64,000 nt of DNA from Treponema sp. GTDB taxonomy: Bacteria; Spirochaetota; Spirochaetia; Treponematales; Treponemataceae. Location: the NCBI GenBank assembly GCA_016288205.1, contig JAEEYO010000054.1, positions 1 to 64,000 on the forward strand. Direction: 5' to 3'. The position numbers and the translations under genes were made by a program. The notes under the pieces were generated by a model. The model was given only the letters and a program-made list of their open reading frames with translations, had not been told where the DNA came from and ran no database searches. Shown here piece after piece: positions 50,585 to 63,000 of the stretch (position 1 is the first letter of the stretch; every line of letters starts with the position of its first letter).

Positions 50585-53440
50585 CTACTTTGATGTCATT
50601 GTGTAAACACCGTCCCATCTTTCGGGGAGGCCGTTCTGCACGAAGAACATACATCTCTGCATGAACACCTCGGATGAGCGGTCGTCCGGGAAGCAGTCAA
50701 GTGCCTGCTTGAAGAACTGGTAGGCCTTCTTCAGATCCTCCGGGTCCTTCTTCAAGTCCGGTGTCTCGCTGCCCTTCAGGTACCACTCGATTCCCTTGTT
50801 GAAAATCTCGGCCGCCTCAATCTGTGCGGGCGGAAGCTCGCTCCTGAGACCGAGGATGTTGTAAATCGGGACAGGCTGTACAACGTTGACGACCTGAACA
50901 CAGTCAAAGCGGCGTCCGATCAGCTCGTCGTCATGCTTCGTCGCCGTGGCTTCCTTCCAAGTGCTCTCGGAACACATAATCCATGACTGGTATGCCTTGT
51001 TCGTTCCCTCAAGACGGGACGCGAGGTTCACGTTGTTTCCCATGACGGTGTAGTTCAGCTTTCGGGTCGTACCCATGTTTCCGACGACCATGTCTCCGGT
51101 GTTAATTCCGACGCGAGAGTTCAAGAGGAAGGGTTTTCCTGTCTTAACGTTGATCGGAAGCTCGGCCTCATGCTCGCGGTTATACTGTGCCTCAGCCTGC
51201 AACATACGGATTCCCGCCACACAGGCGTTCCATGCATGGTTCGGGTCGTCAATCGGGGCACCGAAGAAGGAAACGATCTCGTCACCGACGTATTTGTCGA
51301 TGGTTCCGTGCTCCTTCATAATCGCGTCGCTCAGGGCTCCAAGGTAGTCGTTAAGATAGGCTACCAGGTTTTCAGCTCCCTTGGCCGCACCCTTCATGGC
51401 CACCTCGTCATCGGAAAGGGGCTCCTCTCCCGGCCATTTTCCGGCTCGGACTTCCTCGTTATGCTCCCTGACCTGCTTTGTGGCGACATTGTTGACGGTC
51501 TCGGTGAATCCTGAGAAGGTCTTTACGTCGCTGAAAAGTGCCGTGATGTGCTTGCTGTCTCCACCGACTTTCGCGCTCTCAGGATGAGCCACAAGCTGAT
51601 CGACAATCTCCGGGGCAACGTAGGCTCCGAATTTCTCCTGGATGAACTTCTTTTCCCTTGATGTGCTGATCAAGCTGATTGCCGTCATGGTCACGAAAAT
51701 GATTCCTGTGGAGATGGTCGGAACAGCCGCGCCCAGATAAATCTTCGTGATTACGAAGGTGGCGAGAAGTCCGCCGATGGCAAGAGCCAAAATGACGAGA
51801 CCAAGAAGAAGCTTGCGTCCCGGGGTCTTTATCTTGAAGCAGATGAACACGTACAGATAGCAGAGCACGAGCGCGATTATGACACCCATGTACCAGGGAG
51901 CGTCATCCACGAACTCCCCGCACAAAAGCTGGTTCGCCATGGTCGCATGCACACCGACGTTCGGATACTGCTCCTGATAGGTGATGAGTCCGTAATCAGT
52001 CGTGCTGGATGCCGTGGTTCCGATGACACACAGAGCGTCCTTGAGCACGGCCCCTGTCTCCGCACGTGATTTCTTGAGGTCGGCAAGCTGCTCGCTGCAG
52101 GTCCTGAAATAGAGGAGGATGTCGCCAATGAGGTCAGAGTCTCCCTCGGCCATCTCAAGGAGCTCCCTTTCATAAGAGCCCTCGATGAACTCCTCGGCCA
52201 CCGCATAAAACCTCTCAAGCTCGGACATGTACATTTCAAAGTCAACTTCCTCACTCTCACCCTCGAAAAGGGCGTTCCTGATGTACTCAACTCCGTCGTA
52301 AACGTCAACAGGAGACTCCTCGGCGGGATCCCACACGGCGTCGAAATATCCGTTGTCCTTCATGGCACGGAGGTTGCGCACGAGTCCCCTTTCCTGGAGG
52401 TAGATTCTGTAGATGTTCCATGAGGAAATCTGGTTGTAGCCCACGTATTTTTTCTTCGGGAACTTTACGATTACCTTTCCGTCCTCGCCGCGGGGAATCA
52501 CGATGTCCTTGGTAACGCCCTCGGCAATCTTCGCGCCCTTCAATATAATGGAAGAATTGCTCACGATGACCTGTGGATCGCCGTAGTGATGGAGAATCGG
52601 GACGAAAACGAGCTGTCCGTAGTAGCGTCCGCGGTACTTGGTCACGAGGTTCAGTCGGCGGAGGTATCCGTCGGAGTCCGGGTCAGCGTTCACGAATCCT
52701 GCGGAGGCTGAGTTCTTGATGAGAAGGTCAATGGCGGGCTGCACCGAATCATACTCCGGGGTAACAGTGTCGCCGTTTGAGACCACGTTTGAGAGCGCCA
52801 GATGATTTTCCAGATAGTCCATGTCCACCTTGGTCATGTCGTAGCCGGACTGCATCCAGAGCGTGAGATATGAGTTGTCGAAGAATTTCAGGGCGTGGGC
52901 AAGGTCAATGTCGTAGTTTTTGCTCGCCGAGCTGATGGAGACCTTGAGACGGTTCTTTATGTCCTCGTTGCTCTCAAGGACCTCGGCCTCAATCTCCTCG
53001 GGAGAGACTGGATTTTCCTCCCCGGCATTAGAAAGCGTGCTGATGGCGTAATCGAGGTTGCTGTTCAGCTCGTCAAAATCCTCGTCAACGTAGCGCGGAA
53101 GGTCATTGTCCAGATAGTCCTGGTTCACCTGCATAGGACTGTTATCAACAAAGCTCAAATCGGAAATGAAAGCCTCGGCTCCCAGCTCCTTCATGGTAAT
53201 GAGCATGTCAGCGTAGATGTTGCGCGTGAGCGGCCAAACACCCGTCTGATCTATAAGATTGTCATCGATATTCACGAGCAGCACGTGATCGCTTTCCTCA
53301 AGCGGGGGCAGGGCTCGCATAAAAAGATCGTTTATCTTGCTGTCCGTCTTGGTGAAAACAAGCAGGGAGCAGAGTCCCACCACCAGAATCGGGAGCAGAA
53401 GAAAGGATATGTTAGTGATTAATTTTGAATTTTTTTTCAT
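50585..53440 (-). CDS. CHASE2-type adenylate/guanylate cyclase
   Basis: 951 residues. One N-terminal membrane segment, then a large extracytoplasmic CHASE2-type region (about 40-510; FWPLTRNIYADML-like D/W-P-rich start and VIGTTASSTTDYG before the end), three membrane segments (about 515-600), and a class III cyclase from about 625: FSDVKTFSGFTE, VGDEIVSFFGAPIDDPNHA and RVGINTGDMVVGNMGTTRKLNYTVMG with the metal aspartates. About 50 extra residues follow the first metal aspartate loop. ATG 53440 has AAGG 7 bases upstream. Extracytoplasmic sensing would drive cAMP/cGMP production. Confidence 0.9.
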   Translation of the reverse strand: MKKNSKLITNISFLLLPILVVGLCSLLVFTKTDSKINDLFMRALPPLEESDHVLLVNIDDNLIDQTGVWPLTRNIYADMLITMKELGAEAFISDLSFVDNSPMQVNQDYLDNDLPRYVDEDFDELNSNLDYAISTLSNAGEENPVSPEEIEAEVLESNEDIKNRLKVSISSASKNYDIDLAHALKFFDNSYLTLWMQSGYDMTKVDMDYLENHLALSNVVSNGDTVTPEYDSVQPAIDLLIKNSASAGFVNADPDSDGYLRRLNLVTKYRGRYYGQLVFVPILHHYGDPQVIVSNSSIILKGAKIAEGVTKDIVIPRGEDGKVIVKFPKKKYVGYNQISSWNIYRIYLQERGLVRNLRAMKDNGYFDAVWDPAEESPVDVYDGVEYIRNALFEGESEEVDFEMYMSELERFYAVAEEFIEGSYERELLEMAEGDSDLIGDILLYFRTCSEQLADLKKSRAETGAVLKDALCVIGTTASSTTDYGLITYQEQYPNVGVHATMANQLLCGEFVDDAPWYMGVIIALVLCYLYVFICFKIKTPGRKLLLGLVILALAIGGLLATFVITKIYLGAAVPTISTGIIFVTMTAISLISTSREKKFIQEKFGAYVAPEIVDQLVAHPESAKVGGDSKHITALFSDVKTFSGFTETVNNVATKQVREHNEEVRAGKWPGEEPLSDDEVAMKGAAKGAENLVAYLNDYLGALSDAIMKEHGTIDKYVGDEIVSFFGAPIDDPNHAWNACVAGIRMLQAEAQYNREHEAELPINVKTGKPFLLNSRVGINTGDMVVGNMGTTRKLNYTVMGNNVNLASRLEGTNKAYQSWIMCSESTWKEATATKHDDELIGRRFDCVQVVNVVQPVPIYNILGLRSELPPAQIEAAEIFNKGIEWYLKGSETPDLKKDPEDLKKAYQFFKQALDCFPDDRSSEVFMQRCMFFVQNGLPERWDGVYTMTSK

Positions 53441-53456
53441 TTTAAAACCTTAACAA

Positions 53457-53503
53457 TAAAAAAAATCCTGCGAAACAGAAGAAAATCCCCCGTCCCGCAG
53501 GAT
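53457..53503 (-). terminator. Terminator behind the FecR-like gene
   Basis: On the minus strand ATCCTGCG and CGCAGGAT (53496-53503 and 53465-53472) enclose a 23-base loop, then TTTTTTTT. This separates it from the cyclase gene downstream. Confidence 0.6.
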
Positions 53504-53527
53504 GCCAGACCAAACGTTAGGACGCTC

Positions 53528-53938
53528 TTACTCCTCGTCCCAATCCACGTCTTCCTTAGCCTCGGAAGCACGTGAAGAAGCTGTATTTACACCAGATTTG
53601 CTGCCGCTGCTTGAGCTGCTTGCATTTCCGGCAACAGTTCCACCCTTTTTCAGAGTACCAGATCCGCCGCCGACAGCGACCTTCTCTACTGTACCCTTCT
53701 GCTTTGCCTTGATTGTGAGATCCTTGCCGTCGATGGTAAGAACCAAAATGGAGTTGAGGCCGGTATCAACCACGGTAGAAGATGAGAGTGTCTGTCCAAC
53801 CTTAACGTCCTGCATTTTGCCAGGAGCCGCCTCATACTGTACTTTACCCTTCACAGACTTAACTACATAAGAGCCTTCTGCGAACACGAAACAGGCTGAG
53901 AGCAAAGCTACCAAAACTAAAGCCATTCCTCTTTTCAT
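53528..53938 (-). CDS. Exported FecR-like protein
   Basis: 136 residues. Signal peptide MKRGMALVLVALLSACFVFA. The mature part VVKSVKGKVQYEAAPGKMQD, VKVGQTLSSSTVVDTGLNS, ILVLTIDGKDLTIKA resembles the FecR domain (V-x-G-x-V, then V-x-x-G-x-x-L, then T-G-x-N-S), with an acidic serine-rich tail. AGGAGG precedes ATG 53938. The giant surface gene lies upstream in the same direction. Confidence 0.7.
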   Translation of the reverse strand: MKRGMALVLVALLSACFVFAEGSYVVKSVKGKVQYEAAPGKMQDVKVGQTLSSSTVVDTGLNSILVLTIDGKDLTIKAKQKGTVEKVAVGGGSGTLKKGGTVAGNASSSSSGSKSGVNTASSRASEAKEDVDWDEE

Positions 53939-54029
53939 AAAAACCTCCTGGAAACCGAAGTAAACCGCTCAATGGCTCGGCCGACTGACCGATTGAACCC
54001 ATTTGCCTTTCTCAAGTTTCCTATTTAAT

Positions 54030-54035
54030 ATTATA
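54030..54035 (-). promoter_or_regulatory. -10 element of the FecR-like gene
   Basis: On the minus strand, extended -10 TGATTATAAT with TATAAT at 54030-54035; no clear -35. Confidence 0.4.
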
Positions 54036-54085
54036 ATCATTTTTTTACAAAAAACCACCACTTTTGGAAATTTTTTGCAAAAATT

Positions 54086-57000
54086 TTACGAATTTTTTTT
54101 CATGCGGCCACGTCCGAGCGTAACCACAAGACCCAAAGCGCACACAGAAAGCAGGGAAAGAGCCAAAGCAAGCCATTTTTCGTAATTTTTCCCGCTCTCA
54201 TCCTCCAGAGCAGCGTCCGTAGCGGTAAGCACCTTGTTCGGGGAGCTGAACTCAACCACCGCGTTCTGGGCAAGAAGCTGATTTCCCGCCGCCTCAGTCT
54301 CTTCCGAAACGAAGCCGTCCGGAGCCCGCCATGCGTGATTCTGCACCGGCAGTTCCTCTGCAATGGAAGCCTCATCCATATAACCACCTTCTTCCGCCGT
54401 GGTTACAACTTTTTCCGTCTTTTCCGCGATACCTCCGTTTTCCATATTTCTACCTATATTAAATGCAATCTTTGTGTCCTCCGCCTTTTCCTCGGGCGCG
54501 GAGCTCAGGGCGTTGAAGTATGTGGCAAGATCCACGGCTCTCTCGGTTCCATAAGACCTGCGGATGACTCCCGACCTTCCAGAGTTGTCCACAAGGGACT
54601 CAATCGCGGGCAGGTTGTGGCGGATGAAGCCGGAGAGGCTTGTGGCAGGACTTATTGATGCCGCTGCCAGTTCCGTACCGTTTATCTTAATGCTCGTAGG
54701 TGCCGTAAGGCCAGAGCCAGCTAACACAAATTTAACGGTTCCAGCGTGAGGAAGATAGCCGGTGGAATCTGTATATTTTGCACCGTTTGTTATGCCAGTA
54801 GCAGTTAAGACTTCTGCATAATCAATTGTTCCGTCATCTTTCTTATAGTCAAATTTTGCCTTTCCGTCACCGCCTGTAGCACCAGCAGCCGTAGCCTCGA
54901 TTGATTTTATAGGCACAGCGACGTTGGAAAGCGTTATCTCCATCTTTGCACCTGACTCGATAACGCTATATGTTGCCGTGATGTCCGAAAGACTGCCTAA
55001 CTGCATCCACCAGCCACCGTCCTTTTCAATAGTGGCATTCTTATAGTGATTAGTCGCGTCATCTACAGTGACGTTTCCAACATTGTCCTCAAGGAGCAAT
55101 ATGAGATTGGTTTTTGGAGACGTAACCTCTGGAAGCTCAAATTCAATGGGAGAGCCAGTCGCATTGGCCCATGAGGCTGTTGCAGGATTCGCCTCATACG
55201 AAGAACTTTGAATGAGGGCATAGCGTTTCAGGCCGGATCCAGTTTCCGTGATCGGAATACTGATTGTCGTTCCAGCCTCAAATACGTTCACCTTCCAGCC
55301 AGTGGATCCACCAGAGCTTAGTGAAAGAGCCTTTGTCGTAGCAGGATTTATGGTATTGCCATTTTGAGTAAACGTCGGAGCCGCGACATCCTTTATGAGG
55401 GTGATTGTAAATGCCGTGCTCTTGTTTCCAAGCTTGTCGTAAGCATAGACCGCAACACTCGTTGGTGAAGATGTCAAATCCACAGAAACGGTCGTATCGG
55501 GAGTGTCGGTGTCGTTCAGGGCATATCCTGCAAGTCCGCATCCTGCATCCGAGCTTCCTGTAAGAGCCAGTGTCAGGCTTTCGGGGGTTCCGCTATAGTA
55601 GACCGTAGTTCCAGTGGCCGGATAATATCCGTCGGTCGCTGTTCCCTTTACGCATACACCAGAAGTCGGAGCGGTCACTTTGAAGCCTGTCGGTGCGTCC
55701 GGTGCGGTCACATCCTTTACGAACTTGTACGTGTAACCATTAATGACGTATGCCTGAGTATTTTCAACATTATCAATGACATTTCCACTTTCAATGACGA
55801 TTTCCCCGTTTCCGTTAAGCACACCGCTGTCAGAAAGATTAAGTGTCTTTCCGTTTTGCCATGATGTGCTCTTAAGTCCTGAGCCAGAGTCAGTTATGGA
55901 AAGAACAGCCTGTACCTTGTCCGTATCGCTTGCATCCTTGAAATACATGGTGGATCCGCTGGTATATGTCTTTCCTCCGCTTACAGAGCTGATTGAGACT
56001 GACGGTTTCGTCTCATCCTTTACAAGTGTCAGAGTGAGTGCGGTTGACGCGTTTCCAAGATTGTCTATGGCATAGATGGTCTGGGTAGTTGAACTTGTAA
56101 TTGACGAAACATTGATTGCAATCGTACTGCTGGTAGTTCCGCTGGAACTTGTCGAATATCCAGCTACACCGCATCCGCCCGGATTGTCTGCTGAGTCCGG
56201 AGTGATTACAAGTTGTGTCGCAGAACCGCTGACGCTGAAGTAAACCGTATTTCCATCCTGGTGATAGGCACCTCCTGTGGCACTTATTGCAGAGACTGTC
56301 GGAGCGTCGGGTCCTGTCGCGTCAAAGATAATGTTTTTATCGTTATATTTGAGCTGATATGATTGGGTGTTTCCGACATTGTCAACAATAACAATAGGGT
56401 CAGTCCCAATCTCAATGATGTTGCTTGTGGAATTATAATAGGTAGAAACTTGTATTTCCTTGTTGTCCTGCCATGATCCGCTTGCAAGTCCTGAGCCGGA
56501 GTCGCTTATGGAAAGCTTCGCCATTGCGTAGGAACCTGAGTTATTATAGTAGAAAGCAGAAGTGCCGCTGTAAGTCTTTCCACCTGTAATGGATGTGATG
56601 GAGACTGATGGCTTTCCCTCGTCCTTTATGAGTGTAACGCTCAGAGCCTCTTCACTTTCATTTCCAACACCGTCCTTTGACTTGATGGAAACGGATTGTG
56701 TGGCGGCAAAACCGCTTACAGGAATAGTTACAGTTATTGCTGTAGACTCAACATCTGATATACCATCAACTGTATAACCAGTGACACCGCTACCATTTGT
56801 TCCGTCATCTGCTCCTACGAGGGTCAGCGTAACTGCAGTAGTTGTATCGTTGTAATATACAACTATTCCCGAACTTGTGTCCAAACATACACCGCCTGTT
56901 GGAGCCGCATCTGAAACGCTAGTTGGTCTAGTTGGAGGCGTTGAGTCCTCTTTAACGACCAAACCTGTAAGCTGATAAGGACTATCGCTGGTGTATGCAT

Positions 57001-60000
57001 TTCCTACATTGTCGGACACTCCCTTAGTACTAGAGTTTGACGGATTCGGAATTGTTACGACGCCACTTGTTGAAACATAGTCAGACAGTTTGATCCATAC
57101 TTCGCTATTTTCATCAAGTGTAAGGTAGCTGCTTCCTGATTTAAGTCCAGAACCAGTATCAGTTACTTTAATCTTGAGTTTTGCGTTGCCGTCCTTGAAG
57201 AAGAGGTTGCCTCCTACAGGAATACATCCATCAAGAGAATTTTCACCAGCGGCCCTTTCAATAGTTGGCTTGGCACTATCCATTGTAAGAGTAAATGTCT
57301 CAGAATTACTGTTGCCAACGTTGTCGAATGCGTAGACTGTGATACTTGAAGGAATGGCAGAGCCTGATTCAGGAACAGTTATGGATGTCGCCGGAGTTCC
57401 TGTTGGACTAAGGGCATATCCCTTAACACCGCTTCCACCTGTGTCTGTAGAACTTGGAGTAATGGTAATTGAATTTACGCCTGACTTGTAGTAAATGGTC
57501 TTCGTTGAACTGTTACAATACACATTTTCTGCAGAGCATGAGACAGTTGGTTTACTTGGAGGCGTTGCATCCTTAGTCCATGTTGTTACGGTATTCGATG
57601 TAGTTGCAGATACAGTTCCGCCCTCAGCCTTGATGAAATAGTCCTCGCACCATTCACCGGAATAGAAACAAAGCCAGATAGATGGTTTTCCATCATAATC
57701 AGCTGGAACGGTAATGGGTGAGCTGTAGGGGTTCATTATAGTCCACTGTCCATCCTCATGTCCATAACCAATAATACCCTGGCTCGGAGTAATAGTCGTA
57801 TTAGGATTTGCCACTGTGGCTACAACTGGAGTTAAGTTTGCGCCGCTCTTGAACCATCCGTTGGCGCCGCTGGAATAAAGACCTGTACCTGAGATTGATT
57901 TAAGGGTTGGGCTTGTATCGTTTTTCTGCAAGCTTACTGTAAGATATGAGGTGTCTGAGCTTGGGTTACCGGCCTTGTCCACCGCATAAATATACTTTGT
58001 GATAGTGGATGATGTCGGTGTAACAGGAATGGTAATGCTTTGAGAAACGTCAGCCACTGAATAGAAAGTCGCTAATCCGGTTGTGCTATCCCTGAACAAA
58101 TATCCCATGACATCGCTGTCTGATGAATTTGGATTTGGACTTATGGTTATGGTATTGACTCCTCCAGCATATTTGATGGTGTATGAGGAGCCACTACTAG
58201 TAACAGTCAAACCATTTGAATTATATTTATTATAGTCAGAGCTTATGGAATTTGTAGTAGGATACGGATAACTGGCATCATAAGACAGAGTTGGCGTTCC
58301 AGGGCTAGTTACATCCATTACCCACTTGTTGCTTCCGTTATACGTCATTGAGCTATTTGAAGCATTGCCGAACCTATCCGAAACACTTATCACGAGAGAC
58401 TTGTCTGATGTCGGATCAGGGAGATCATTCACGAGGTTTACACTATCTGTGCTGAATCCTCCGTTTGCACTTGAAAGACCCGCATATTCATCGCTGATAG
58501 ATATTTTAGCCGTTGCCTGTGAGCCAAAGTAGTTTACTACCTCACTTGTGCCGCCGGAAGTTTCCGTAATCTGATTTACCTTCTGCACGTCGGTAGCGGA
58601 GATTGTCGGACCCTCGGTGTCCTTGACCAGTTTGATGTAAATGTCGCTTGAGTTTGCTCCCTTGTCCACGGCACTGAACTTTATAGTTTGAGGTGTGTTC
58701 GTGACTGAGATGGAAGCATTCTCTCCATAGAAATAAGTCGGGTCATAGCTCCAAGCAGTAAAGCTATTGTCGATTTCCGTCGCCGTAGCATCATTTATCG
58801 AGTATTTAATCTTAAGGGTATCTCCCTCATTTGGATAGGCTGAATCTGCCGTTGTTCTTGTCAGGAAAGTAAGTGCAAGTGAGTCCGCGTCGGTATAGAG
58901 CACAAAAGGATTGCTAGACGAGAGTCCAATACTTGTCATTCCAGTCGTTAGATAGTTGGAATCGCCGGTTCCCCCCTGAACCAAGAAAGTAGCAATGGGA
59001 GCACTCGAGTCGTTGTATGAATGTTTCACACAAATTCGGTTGTCCGGATCAAGAGTGGTTGGGGAGCTGCTCATGGTTAAAATACCGGTTTTTTGGCTCC
59101 ACTTCATGTGCTTGTTCGAAGAAGATGTTCCACCTTGAGGCACAAGGTTTACTTCAAAATACGGCGGAGTACTGTCCACAGTCACTTTTACTACAGCGGT
59201 AAGATCCTGTCCAACGGCATCGTAGACGTAGAAATAGAACTCAGCGTAATTCGTAGATTGTGCAGTCGATTCCGTAATGTAGCTTTGAGGAATCTCAAGG
59301 TAGGGGCCTGTTGCATCTCGTTTTGCCTTGGAAATATCTTCATGTCCCTCACCATATCTTTCATGATTTCCCATGGCATAACCATAGATGGGCGCGCCGT
59401 TGGTACAAACCTTGTCGAACCAGCTTGTGGGAATGTAAACCTTTACGGCTCCGGTTGTTCCGGCAGGCAAAGTTACGGTAAGTCTGGGTATGTCGGTGGC
59501 ATAGAAGCCGTCGGATTCAAGATAGTAAACTCCGTTCTCCATCTTCTTTCCGGTGTCATCTTTTCTCTTGGGCCAAGCGGAAGCTACAGTCTCGTTAATC
59601 CACTGGCATTGGCTCATCTTTTTGGTGGTCACATTTCCGGCATAGTCCGCCACATGAAGGTACCAGTCCATTGCCGTCACACTGTCCGCTGATACATCGC
59701 CCGAAGTCGGGAAGTTGACATCCACCTTGTAGGAGGAGTTGGTTGTGTTCCATGATGTAGGCACGGTTTCGCTGTTTGTCCATTTATAGTACAATAGGTT
59801 TGCCGCGGTGCTTGGCGTGATGTCCAGGTCAAAATAGGGACAGTAGGAGCGGCCTAAATACACACCGTTTCCAGAAGGAGTCGAGTTGGAACCTTTTCTG
59901 TTGCCCTGGCTGGAATGCGAGAAAGTCCAGACTGTAGTTCCCTCCGCATAGGCCTGAAGTCCGTTGTTTTTGGGAACAAGCGTCTGTATGTTCGCCGCGG

Positions 60001-63000
60001 TGATTGTCGCCGGGTCAGATTTTGCAGTGTCATTCACGGTGATTGTGGGCGCGGTTCCGCAGTACACGATGCTGAACGTAGCGGTACCGACAGAAGCACA
60101 GCTTGTGGAATATTGGTTTGCAGTGTCGAAAAGTTTGACCGTAACGCTCTTCGATCCATCTGAAGTTGTGCTGTTAAGCTTTATGTTATTGATGTAGAAC
60201 CAATAGTCATCCTTTACGTTCATAGGTGTCTTAAAGACAAGTGTATCATTTCCTACAAGATAGAATCCCAAATCAGCTTCGGCATAGCCGAAACCACAGT
60301 TTTCTATGGAGTCCTTCGAAGACAAATAATACTGTGATCGTTGGCCGCTGATTGGAATGCTGTTGAAGTTTGCATGCCATTCTGCGGTACCATACTCTCT
60401 CCACTTTATGTAAGAGCCGGAACTTCCGTCTTGTTCCGTGTCAGGAATAAAGCTCGCTCCCTCAAGCTTAATGACTCTAAGACCAGATGGAGACGTTACA
60501 TCAGAGTTCCAAGCAAATTCGCTGATTGCACACTCAATATTCACAACGGAAGTATTCGTATAGCCATCGTATGCTGCAATGGAATTTTCGTCATCAACAA
60601 GGGTACCTGTTGTGGCAGAAATGCGTTTTCCGCTATCTCTCATAACACGACAGTCTGTCTTGAAGCCAGGTGACGAACTATCTTCTACCACAGCCGCAAA
60701 CGGATTGTTGGTGCCCACAGTAGCCGAAGCCGGATTTTCAGGAGCTTCATTGACATTGGTGGCGAAGTCCGTCAAATCAACACGAAGTGCCGCTGCAATC
60801 TTGTTTCTGTACTCATCATCCGTGGTAGCATTACCTTCTGTAATCTTAAGTTCTGTAATTTTCAGGAGGATATCGCCACTTCCAGATATTGCCTGTGTCT
60901 GAGGTATGGTTATGCTCCTATCACTTGATGTTGCACTATAGCTTATGCCTGTAACCTCGGTGTAAGTCGTTCCATTGTCCGTAGACTTGTAGAGCTTGGT
61001 ACTTGCAGTCGGTATTACAGTACGGCATCCACCAGCACCACTATAAGGGTCATAGCCAGTGTAATGGTCGAGATTTATATTTTTAATTCCAGAGCCATTT
61101 TCGGCCAGTTTTACATATAGAATGTTGCCGGTACTGCTGTTCGTATAAGTGCGGTGGTGAGGATGCTTATATGTGCCGCTTCCGTTCAAGGCGGTGTTCT
61201 CAACTCCGTCAAACCAAACGTCCTTCACCACAGGCTTGGTGTGGTCGTTGCTGATGTCTATGGTCTTTGTGGCGCTCGCGTTTCCGGCATAATCATAAAG
61301 GGTCACTTTGAGGGTGTAGTTTCCTTCCTCCAGAGCCGCGTCCGCTGCGCTGCTTATGGTGATTCCTTTGATGTAGTACCACCCAGCTTTTCCATAGGTA
61401 GCCGGATCCACTATCGTAATCTCGTTGTCGGCCACACTCCAGTAACTTGTGTTCAGAGTTGAGGCACCAGACGTTGATGTACCTGTCGAAGAAGAGTATC
61501 CCACGTATGAAACGTTTTCACAGGAAGCGGTTGTAGTCGCCGCCATGGTTCCTTCCGCGTTCTCCTTCTCCACCTCGATCCTTATTTTTCGCACGCCGGA
61601 ATTCGTCTCAGTGACCGGAATGACCAGATACTGATTGTTAACGGTAGCGGTGCCGGTAATACCCGCAGTTCCAGTACTTGAAGAGTTAACAATCCACTTC
61701 ATCGACTCAGTTGAGGATCCGACCACAGGAGCCACGGTGTCGTAGATTACGGTCGTGGTTTTGACCGCGCTCGCCCATCCCGCAAGGTACTCGTACTTTG
61801 CGGAAAGTGTGTTGCTTCCCTGGGTCAGGCTCGTGAGCTCAAGGTTCGTGATCGTCAGCGTTACGGCACTTGATGACACAATCGGATAATCAAGCACGAT
61901 TGTGGTTCCGCTGTTGGGGCCGTCGTCCTCCAATGTATAACCAAGACCCGCACCGGCTGTTGAGGTTCCGCGATAAACCCTTGTGCCGCCCACAGTGCTT
62001 TTGTTCGCCTTCAGTCCGGTAAACTTGATTTTCTTTAAGCCGCTCTCACCGAACGAGGGGAAAACCAGAGTCGTCTTTGCCAGGGTCGGATTGTTCGCAT
62101 ATCCGTCCGGGTCAGTATTGTAAGGACTACCCTTTACGGTAAAGGTTGTTACGTCGGAGGGGGAGCTGTTCGGGTTGTCCACCAAGACCGCGCTGTAGGT
62201 AGCCGAATCACCCTCGAAGCTCAGTGTGCTGAAAGCGTTCTCAGGAGAACGCAAGGCATAGTCCTTCGCTGTTACGGAAATCGTCCTGCTTCCCACGCCT
62301 GAGGAAGTTCCTGGTATCTTCACATTGGTGATTGTTACTATGAAGTTTCCTGTCGCACACATGGCCGTGCCCTTTTCGGTGAACAAAATCTTGTTGTCGG
62401 TGGTGTTCACGGTATACGGTGCTGTGATGGCCGCGTTTGTCGCCGCGTTTTTCAATGAGACTGTGGATGTGGATGTAAGATATGCGTCGCTACCCAGGCT
62501 GAGCTCAAGCAGACCCGCCGCCTCCTGAACCGTGACCTCAAGCGTGGCCTTATATCCGGAGATGCTTGAGTCATACGCGGATGAGGGGAGGAAGTACTTG
62601 TAGGTGTCATCATCATCGGGTTCAGAGGCCTTCTCGGCATACTGTTTTGCGTCTTTCACAAGGAGCTTCTGAATGACCGGAGCCGCATTGTCAACGCAGA
62701 TTGTTATGGTCTTTTCCGCAGACTCGTTCAGGGCAGCGTCATAGAGCTTCACTTTGATTGTGTAGTTTCCTTCCACAAGGTCTGAGTCACTCGCGGCAAT
62801 CTTGAGGTTGTCCAGGTAGATTGCGTTCAAGTATGTATACGATGTGTCCGACTTCAAGGAATAATCCAAAACATCGGTGGCTCCTCCAAGAACCAGATTC
62901 TGTGCTGCTCCAGCCGCTGGAGTTGCCGGAGATCTAGTGAAACCACAATCGATATATGTGTTGGAAGTTGCGGAATACTTTCGTCTTATGCTAAAGTCCG